Assembly (NCBI GenBank): GCA_015492355.1
Contig: WGFF01000271.1
Span: forward strand, 1-10,126
Reading direction: 5' to 3'
From: Deltaproteobacteria bacterium
GTDB taxonomy: Bacteria; Desulfobacterota; GWC2-55-46; S146-73
Length of the DNA: 10,126 bases
Below, piece after piece: positions 4,831 to 10,126 of the stretch; position 1 is the first letter of the stretch; every line of letters starts with the position of its first letter. The translations under genes were made by a program, and so were the position numbers. Under the pieces are notes generated by a model that was not told the origin of the DNA, did no database searches, and worked only from the letters and a program-made list of their open reading frames with translations.

Positions 4831-7251
4831 TCACCGCAGAGAACTTCCCACACCCATGAGTCTTTTAATCTTCTCCACTGCCTCCACAGCCTCTCCCCCA
4901 TACTCATCTGCCCCTATCCGCTTTGCAAACTCCTCTGTAACCACCGCTCCACCCACAACGGTCTTTGCCCTGATCTTTCTTTCTTTCAATCTCTTTATAA
5001 CGTTATCCATCTCCATGACAGTGGTCGTCATGAGGGCAGAAAGCCCCACCACATCCACATCATACCGCTCTGCCTCCTCCACTATCCTCTGGGCAGGGAC
5101 GTTCTTGCCGAGGTCTATTACCTCAAAACCGTGATTTTCAAGGAGTGTTATGACTATGTTCTTTCCTATATCGTGGATATCCCCTTCTACCGTTGCCATG
5201 AGGACCTTTCCAAGAAGGGGTCCCCTTCTGCCCTTGAATTCCCTTTTGAGCCTGTCGAAGGCCCGCTTCATCGTACCAGCGGAGAGGATTACCTGGGGCA
5301 GGAAGTAGACATTGGATGCAAAGAGTTCACCCACCCGTTCAAGCCCGGGGATGAGAGCCTCGTTACTTATCCTCAAGGGGTCCCAGCCCTCACCGAGTGC
5401 CTGCTCGACAAGCCCTACTATGTTCTCCTCGTCACCCTCCACAACCGCATTCTTTATCCTTTCTCCGATATCCTTTACCTCTTCCTTCCTCACCTCCCTC
5501 TCCTCTGTCTCCCTGGAGGGCTCCTTTTTGAACCTCTTTATGTAACTACCTGCCCTTGCATCCTTACCAGTAAGGACAAGGGAGGAGTAGTACATATCCA
5601 TCACCATCTCGTTATTGGGATTGATAATGGCACAGTCGAGCCCTGCCTCTATTGCCATAGCCAGGAAGGCTGAGTTTATCCTTGTCCTCTGCGGAAGCCC
5701 GAAGGATACGTTACTTATGCCGAGGATTGTAGGCACGTTGAGATGCCTCTTTACAAGCCTTATGGCTTTGAGGGTCTCAATGGCACTCCTCTCATCGGTA
5801 CTCACTGTCATGGCGAGACAGTCTATTATAACATCCTCCTTTCTTATCCCCATGTCTGTAGCCCTCTTTACTATCCTTTCTGCCACCCTTACCCTTCCCT
5901 CTGCATCCTCTGGTATGCCCTTCTCATCGAGTGTAAGCCCGATTACAGCACCGCCGTACTTTCTTACAATGGGTAGCAGTCCAGAAAGCCTCCTCTCTTC
6001 ACCGCTTACAGAGTTTACAAGTGCCTTGCCATCCACTGCCTTGAGCCCTGCCTCTATGGCAGTGTTATTAGACGAATCTATGACAACAGGCAGGGCTGTA
6101 TTCTCGTTTATGGCAAATATAGCCCTCTTCATTACACCTGGCTCATCCACATCTGGCAGACCCACATTCACATCGAGTGCATGTGCACCGTTTTTAGCCT
6201 GCTCCTTCGCCTCCTTTCTTATAAGGGAGGTTCTGCCCTCCCTTATCTCCTGGGCGAGGAGTTTCCTGCCTGTGGGATTTATCCGTTCCCCTATTACAAC
6301 GGGTCTGAGTCCACCGCCAAATAGGATGTAATCAGTCCTACTCGCAAGTCCTGTCACACCATCTCCATATCCTGCTGTTACCGAGGGCTTGCATCTTCTC
6401 AGGGCGTCACCCATCTCTTTTATGTGCTCAGGGGTTGTACCGCAACAACCACCTACAACCCTTACACCCTTTTCAACGAGCTTAGGCACAAAGGATGCCA
6501 TCTCCTGTGGGGTAGAAGGAAAGACTGTCCTGCCGTCCTTCAGTACAGGTATGCCTGCATTGGGCTGTGCAATGAGGGGAAGACGGGTTTTACTGCTCAT
6601 GATGGATATAGCCTTGTATATGCCCTCCACCCCGAGGGAGCAGTTCACACCCACACAATCTACCCCCAGGGCTTCTGCAACGATGGCGAACACATCGGGT
6701 GGTGTTCCGAGCATACTTCGCATGGTATCCTCAAAGGTCATGGTCACTATGACAGGCAATCCCTCTTCCTTTACAGCCACAACCGCTGCCCTCATCTCCT
6801 TTATATCCATCATCGTCTCTATTATGAAAAGGTCCACCCCTCCTTCTTTCAGCGCCTCTGCCTGCTCTCTGAATATATCCACTGCTTCATCGAAATCCAT
6901 ATCACCCACAGGTTCAACAAACCTGCCTGTAGGTCCTATGCAACCTGCAACAAGACCATCCCCACATGACCTTGCTATCTCTGCCCCTGCCATATTTATC
7001 TCCCTTACCCTGCCCTCAAGGCTATACTCTCTGAGCTTTACCCTGTTGGCACCGAATGTATTGGTCGTGACAACCGCAGAGCCAGCCTCCCTGTACGCAC
7101 TGTGTACCTTCCTTACTATAGAAGGCTCCTTTATATTGAGTTCATCAGGACAACCGCCTCCCTTAAGCCCTAACCTCTGGAGCATCGTGCCTGTTGCACC
7201 ATCGAAAAGGATAAGACCCGTCCTTAAGAGTTCCAGAAAACCCTTCGCCAT
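4831..7251 (-). CDS. metH: Cobalamin-dependent methionine synthase lacking the reactivation domain
   Basis: This enzyme transfers the methyl group of 5-methyltetrahydrofolate to homocysteine through a cobalamin cofactor in the cytoplasm. Domains in order (806 aa from ATG): homocysteine-binding barrel (about 8-295) with zinc ligands Cys204, Cys269 and Cys270 (GVNCS, GGCCGTTPEH); pterin-binding barrel (about 308-560) with VVIGERINPTGRK and GAHALDVNVGLPDVDE; a helical cobalamin cap (about 592-675); and the Rossmann cobalamin domain (about 680-800) with D691-x-H693-D694-x-G696 (VEGDIHDIGKN), His693 being the expected lower cobalt ligand. The protein stops there. The roughly 330-residue SAM-binding activation domain of E. 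coli MetH (1227 aa) is absent, with no frameshift remnant downstream. ATG at 7251 has AAGGGG 9 nt upstream. An in-frame TTG at 7272 would add seven residues but has only a weak ribosome site. The gene seems to be transcribed separately, behind a terminator and a plausible promoter. Confidence 0.96.
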   Translation of the reverse strand: MAKGFLELLRTGLILFDGATGTMLQRLGLKGGGCPDELNIKEPSIVRKVHSAYREAGSAVVTTNTFGANRVKLREYSLEGRVREINMAGAEIARSCGDGLVAGCIGPTGRFVEPVGDMDFDEAVDIFREQAEALKEGGVDLFIIETMMDIKEMRAAVVAVKEEGLPVIVTMTFEDTMRSMLGTPPDVFAIVAEALGVDCVGVNCSLGVEGIYKAISIMSSKTRLPLIAQPNAGIPVLKDGRTVFPSTPQEMASFVPKLVEKGVRVVGGCCGTTPEHIKEMGDALRRCKPSVTAGYGDGVTGLASRTDYILFGGGLRPVVIGERINPTGRKLLAQEIREGRTSLIRKEAKEQAKNGAHALDVNVGLPDVDEPGVMKRAIFAINENTALPVVIDSSNNTAIEAGLKAVDGKALVNSVSGEERRLSGLLPIVRKYGGAVIGLTLDEKGIPEDAEGRVRVAERIVKRATDMGIRKEDVIIDCLAMTVSTDERSAIETLKAIRLVKRHLNVPTILGISNVSFGLPQRTRINSAFLAMAIEAGLDCAIINPNNEMVMDMYYSSLVLTGKDARAGSYIKRFKKEPSRETEEREVRKEEVKDIGERIKNAVVEGDEENIVGLVEQALGEGWDPLRISNEALIPGLERVGELFASNVYFLPQVILSAGTMKRAFDRLKREFKGRRGPLLGKVLMATVEGDIHDIGKNIVITLLENHGFEVIDLGKNVPAQRIVEEAERYDVDVVGLSALMTTTVMEMDNVIKRLKERKIRAKTVVGGAVVTEEFAKRIGADEYGGEAVEAVEKIKRLMGVGSSLR

Positions 7252-7283
7252 ATCAAGATACCCCTTTGTCAAAAGATTCCAGG

Positions 7284-7336
7284 GGGAGAACCCAAAGACT
7301 ATCCCTTACGGAAAAACCACTTTTAAAAGGTCTCCC
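7284..7336 (-). promoter_or_regulatory. Possible hairpin in the metH leader
   Basis: GGGAGAACC (7284-7292) and GGTCTCCC (7329-7336) pair over 8 bp with one bulged base and enclose about 36 nt, including the palindrome CTTTTAAAAG (7320-7329). On the - strand the stem is followed nine bases later by a run of T just before the first possible start codon. It might control expression, but it does not resemble a cobalamin, SAM or T-box leader that I know. Confidence 0.22.
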
Positions 7337-7401
7337 ACGAAAACATCCAAATATACACCCGAATCTAAGAACAACTGTACCACTTTCAGAGAGGGTAACA
7401 T

Positions 7402-7430
7402 ATTGTATAACGTTTGCAGGAAAGGTACAA
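7402..7430 (-). promoter_or_regulatory. Candidate promoter for metH
   Basis: On the - strand, TTGTAC (7425-7430) and TACAAT (7402-7407) are separated by exactly 17 bp. The -10 matches the consensus at five of six positions; the -35 keeps only TTG. It lies just after the terminator of the upstream gene, as expected for a new transcription unit. Transcription would begin near 7395, giving a leader of about 140 nt. Confidence 0.4.
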
Positions 7431-7435
7431 GCAGG

Positions 7436-7458
7436 AAAAAGGGCGTCACCCTAACGCC
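7436..7458 (-). terminator. Intrinsic terminator after the exported orphan gene
   Basis: On the - strand GGCGT (7458-7454) pairs with ACGCC (7446-7442) around a 7-nt loop. A short C stretch and TTTTT (7440-7436) follow directly. The TAG stop of the upstream gene falls at the edge of the loop, so the last codons form one arm. This compact GC stem with a T tract is a good rho-independent terminator candidate. Confidence 0.6.
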
Positions 7459-7816
7459 AGGGCTCCGCAGGATGGATAGACTTGAAGAAGTGTATCCTTC
7501 CGATGGTGGCAAAGAAATCAGAGGACGGGTCTGCAAACACAGCGGCTATGGCTGCAAGGTTCCTGTCCACCTCCACGGTATTGTACACCGTATCCACAGT
7601 AAGGAAGCGGAAGAACTCCATCTTATCGTTCACACAATCATAGACAACCACTATCAATGGTGCTATCCACTCGGGTGTGTCTATGACCTCGACTATCTTG
7701 CACGCAACGAGCCCATGATCGTTGAATGCCTTGTGGTGCTTCCTTCCGATGGCATAGGCTACATCGGTGGAGAGTACCATAGAGAGAAGAATCACTGTGA
7801 GCACAAAACGCTTCAT
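7451..7816 (-). CDS. Small exported protein of unknown function
   Basis: I do not recognise a family for this 121-aa protein. Residues 1-22 form a clear signal peptide: MKR, a hydrophobic run (VLTVILLSMVLS), then DVAYA with likely cleavage after Ala22. The mature part of about 99 residues is mixed alpha/beta in look, with hydrophobic strands such as IAPLIVVVYD and LAAIAAVFADP. It has two cysteines, Cys39 and Cys61, that could form a disulfide in the periplasm. A histidine-bearing HHKAFNDH stretch (27-34) follows the cleavage site, and no known active-site motif is seen. There is no lipobox, so it is not a lipoprotein. GAGG lies about 7 nt before the ATG, and a terminator follows the stop, both supporting a real gene. 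Neighbours metH and uvrB do not suggest a role. Confidence 0.75.
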   Translation of the reverse strand: MKRFVLTVILLSMVLSTDVAYAIGRKHHKAFNDHGLVACKIVEVIDTPEWIAPLIVVVYDCVNDKMEFFRFLTVDTVYNTVEVDRNLAAIAAVFADPSSDFFATIGRIHFFKSIHPAEPWR

Positions 7817-7871
7817 AGGATACCTCTAAAATTCAGACCTCAATATCTCTATTTTTTATATCGGCACAATA

Positions 7872-7897
7872 CCTGAAAATCTGTAGGGATTTTCGGG
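7872..7897. other. Inverted repeat between uvrB and the exported orphan
   Basis: GAAAATC (7875-7881) and GATTTTC (7888-7894) are perfect arms around a 6-nt loop. Outer CC/GG pairs (7872-7873 with 7896-7897) lie beyond one non-Watson-Crick position. It sits about 40 bp after the uvrB stop. No T run follows on either strand, so it is not a canonical terminator. A TATAAA on the - strand nearby (about 7855-7860) might be the -10 of the orphan gene, but no -35 is evident. Confidence 0.35.
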
Positions 7898-7932
7898 GAA
7901 GGATACTATAAGTGGTTGATATTGCAGGAAAA

Positions 7933-9948
7933 CTATCCTATCTCTATCTGCATCCTTTCGAGTTCCCTTATCCTGTCCCGCAGTTCCGCAGCCCTTTCAA
8001 ACTCAAGCCTTTTCGATGCCTCCTCCATCTCCTTTCTGAGGGACCTTACAATGGAAGGTATCTCATGTGGTGGGATGTATTCCTCCCGCTTTTCCTCCGC
8101 AACGTGCACTGTATAGTAATCTGCCTCGTATATGGAATGCAATACATCCTTTATCCTGCTCCTTATGGTCTCTGGGGTTATGGAGTGTTTCCTGTTGTAT
8201 TCTGCCTGAAGGGTTCTCCTTCTCTCGGTCTCATCGACCGCCCTTTTCATGGATGGGGTGATGGTATCCGCATACATTATTACCTTTCCATTCACGTTCC
8301 TTGCAGCCCTGCCAAAGGTCTGTATGAGCGAACGTTCTGATCTCAAAAAACCCTCCTTGTCCGCATCGAATATGGCAACAAGGGAGACCTCCGGCAGATC
8401 CAGTCCTTCCCGCAGGAGATTTATACCAACGAGCACATCGAACTTTCCGAGCCTTAAGTCCCTTATTATCTCCACCCTCTCCAGGGTATCTATATCCGAA
8501 TGGAGATACCTCACCCTTATGCCTAAGTCAGCATAGTACTGTGTGAGGTTTTCTGCCATCCTTTTTGTAAGGGTTGTAACGAGTACCCTTTCTCCCCTCT
8601 TTATGCGCCTTCTTATCTCCACAAGGAGGTCATCCACCTGTCTATCCGCAGGTCTTATCTCTACCTCTGGATCCATAAGCCCTGTGGGACGGATTATCTG
8701 CTCTACCACCCTGCCAGAGGACTTCTCGTATTCATAGGGTCCAGGGGTTGCGGATACATATATCACCTGGTTTACCCTCCTTTCGAACTCCTCGAACTTC
8801 AGGGGACGATTATCAAGGGCAGAGGGGAGCCTGAAACCGTACTCAACAAGTGTCTCCTTCCTTGAACGGTCTCCATGGTACATGCCTCTGAGCTGGGGCA
8901 CTGTAATATGGCTCTCGTCTATGAAGAGGAGGTAGTCCTCAGGGAAGTAGTCTATGAGTGTATATGGGGGCTCACCAGGGAGCCTGCCAGAGAGGTGCCT
9001 TGAGTAGTTCTCTATGCCAGGGCAATAGCCCATCTCCTCAAGGAGTTCTATATCAAAGAGGGTCCTCCTCTCAAGCCTCTGTGCCTCAAGGTTCTTGCCC
9101 CGGGATTTGAGCTCCCTGAGCCTTTCCCTCAGTTCCTCACGTATGGACCCTATCGCCCTCCTCAGATTGTCCCTCGATGTTACAAAATGGCTTGCAGGGT
9201 GTATGACCACCTTCTCCACCCTTTTTATCTTCCTTCCCCTCAGGGGGTCTATCTCTGAGATGGCCTCTATAAGGTCTCCGAAGAACTCAAACCTTAGGGC
9301 AGTATCCCCCTCGTGTGCAGGGAAGACCTCCACAGTATCTCCCCTCACCCTGAAGCTACCCCTGTGAAAGTCATAGTCATTCCTCTGGTATTGCATCTCC
9401 ACAAGCCTTCTCAAAAAGGCATCCCTGTCGCACTCCATATCCCTCTCTGCGTACAGATGCATGGAGCCGTAGTCCTCTGGTGAGCCGATACCGTATATGC
9501 ACGAGACAGAAGCCACTATAATCACATCCCTCCTGGTAAGAAGGGAATGTGTCGCTGAATGGCGCAGTTTGTCTATCTCATCATTTATGGATGCATCCTT
9601 CTCTATGTATGTATCTGTCTCTGGCACATAAGCCTCTGGTTGATAATAGTCATAGTAGGACACAAAATACTCCACCGCATTATCAGGAAACAGGTCCCTG
9701 AACTCTGTGAAGAGCTGGGCTGCAAGGGTCTTATTGGGCGCTATAACAAGAGTGGGTCTTCCCACAGCCTCTATCACCTTTGCCATTGTAAAGGTCTTGC
9801 CAGAGCCAGTCACGCCAAGGAGTATCTGATGCCTTATACCCTTCCTTATCCCATCCACAAGCTCCCTTATCGCCCTGGGCTGATCCCCCTTGGGAACAAA
9901 ATCCGTCCTTATCCTGAACGGTGATGTTATTCTCTCTCTTACAGCCAT
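7933..9948 (-). CDS. uvrB: Excinuclease ABC subunit UvrB
   Basis: UvrB is the damage-verifying helicase-like subunit of nucleotide excision repair. UvrA loads it on DNA, and it then recruits UvrC for incision. At 671 aa it has normal full length. Walker A GVTGSGKT is at residues 45-52. The damage-probing beta-hairpin region YYDYYQPEAYVPETDTYIEKDASINDEIDKLRH spans about 98-130. DESH (Walker B, motif II) is at 344-347, and the conserved YVSATPGPYE at about 397-406. Helicase motifs V and VI are LLREGLDLPE (511-520) and QTFGRAARN (543-551). The C-terminal UVR coiled-coil motif that binds UvrC covers about 636-671. The ATG at 9948 is fixed by an in-frame stop five codons upstream and fits the family N-terminus (FRIRTDFVPKGDQPRAI). 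No ribosome binding site can be seen before it. No LexA-type operator is recognisable in the short upstream stretch, where a palindromic element begins 44 bp away. Confidence 0.97.
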   Translation of the reverse strand: MAVRERITSPFRIRTDFVPKGDQPRAIRELVDGIRKGIRHQILLGVTGSGKTFTMAKVIEAVGRPTLVIAPNKTLAAQLFTEFRDLFPDNAVEYFVSYYDYYQPEAYVPETDTYIEKDASINDEIDKLRHSATHSLLTRRDVIIVASVSCIYGIGSPEDYGSMHLYAERDMECDRDAFLRRLVEMQYQRNDYDFHRGSFRVRGDTVEVFPAHEGDTALRFEFFGDLIEAISEIDPLRGRKIKRVEKVVIHPASHFVTSRDNLRRAIGSIREELRERLRELKSRGKNLEAQRLERRTLFDIELLEEMGYCPGIENYSRHLSGRLPGEPPYTLIDYFPEDYLLFIDESHITVPQLRGMYHGDRSRKETLVEYGFRLPSALDNRPLKFEEFERRVNQVIYVSATPGPYEYEKSSGRVVEQIIRPTGLMDPEVEIRPADRQVDDLLVEIRRRIKRGERVLVTTLTKRMAENLTQYYADLGIRVRYLHSDIDTLERVEIIRDLRLGKFDVLVGINLLREGLDLPEVSLVAIFDADKEGFLRSERSLIQTFGRAARNVNGKVIMYADTITPSMKRAVDETERRRTLQAEYNRKHSITPETIRSRIKDVLHSIYEADYYTVHVAEEKREEYIPPHEIPSIVRSLRKEMEEASKRLEFERAAELRDRIRELERMQIEIG

Positions 9949-9992
9949 ATCGAACAGACCATACTATCTTTTTGAGTATCTATAGAAGTTCC

Positions 9993-10061
9993 TTAACCTG
10001 AGGGAAACCCCTTTTGTAAAAGGGGTTTCCCTCAAACTCCCTTCCCCAAAACTTTTAATCT
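9993..10061 (+). repeat. 69-bp dispersed palindromic element, copy 2 (upstream of uvrB)
   Basis: This is the second copy of the element at 4641-4709, here in the opposite orientation and differing at one base (position 10055 or 10056, T for C). The perfect 16-bp arms are at 10000-10015 and 10018-10033. The tail with CTCCCTTCCCC follows to the right, up to the TAATCT end. Similarity to the other copy stops abruptly at both ends, which sets the element borders. No target-site duplication is obvious. The element points away from uvrB, whereas copy 1 reads toward rlmD. Confidence 0.85.
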
Positions 10062-10095
10062 AAAAGTCTTCCGGGAAAGGGGGCAGGGGAAAACA

Positions 10096-10123
10096 CCTTT
10101 TTACCAGAAAAGGGCGATAGCCC
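10096..10123 (-). terminator. Possible weak terminator of a gene right of the window
   Basis: At the right edge GGGC (10112-10115) and GCCC (10120-10123) flank GATA. On the - strand this short stem is followed by TTTTC. An overlapping inverted repeat, CCTTTT (10096-10101) with AAAAGG (10108-10113), could form instead. A - strand gene ending just beyond the window would make this its terminator, but the stem is only 4 bp and the sequence is cut off. Confidence 0.2.
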
Positions 10124-10126
10124 GCA

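Noticed and set aside
7267..7272. TTGACA as a -35 element at the upstream end of metH
   Set aside because: No -10-like hexamer lies 16-18 bp downstream, and a start there would fall within the coding region.
7252..7435. Cobalamin or SAM riboswitch controlling metH
   Set aside because: The leader is short for a cobalamin riboswitch, and neither the B12 box nor the SAM-I core sequences can be found on the - strand.
6389..7876. Long open frame on the + strand opposite metH (495 codons), with other long + frames at 3862-4647 and 5615-6331
   Set aside because: They lie antisense to metH and rlmD, whose proteins show intact domains and active sites. Their own products are Ser/Thr/Pro-rich with no recognisable motif, as expected for shadows of real genes.

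Overview
The window is an ordinary-looking chromosomal stretch from a bacterium. It carries eight protein genes that can be called with confidence. One (site-2 protease with CBS domains) is on the + strand at the left. The other seven, all on the - strand, fill the rest: an EamA-type membrane protein, lemA-like, greA, rlmD, metH, a small exported orphan and uvrB. By eye the base composition is balanced, and the coding style is rich in AGG/AGA arginine and ATA isoleucine codons. Together with a MetH that lacks the reactivation domain, this recalls anaerobic or thermophilic Gram-negative lineages such as Nitrospirota or the old deltaproteobacteria. That placement is an impression, not a result.

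Region by region: bases 1-298 hold no gene but contain several nested inverted repeats that could fold into a structured leader RNA before the protease gene (299-1426). The protease gene converges on the - strand genes. The 64-bp gap between the two facing stop codons is almost exactly one unit of a 23-bp direct repeat, and each copy supplies the stop codon of one of the two genes. Bases 1491-2629 hold an EamA/lemA pair, closely spaced and probably co-transcribed. They are separated from greA by about 230 bp with a likely greA terminator and a candidate promoter. rlmD and greA (2858-4635) are 2 nt apart and clearly form an operon. metH (4831-7251), the exported orphan (7451-7816) and uvrB (7933-9948) are spaced by 115-200 bp gaps that contain hairpins, one good terminator and one plausible promoter.

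The genes do not form one pathway. They are housekeeping functions: 23S rRNA methylation, transcript cleavage and elongation, methionine synthesis and nucleotide excision repair, plus two membrane-associated proteins of unclear role. I found no phage, defence, secretion or biosynthetic island, and I do not claim a new system here.

The most unusual content is non-coding. A 69-bp element with a near-perfect 34-nt palindrome occurs twice in opposite orientation, once directly before rlmD and once before uvrB, and is probably a dispersed genomic repeat. The direct repeat at the convergent stops and the possible structured RNA at the left end are the other two points worth checking.
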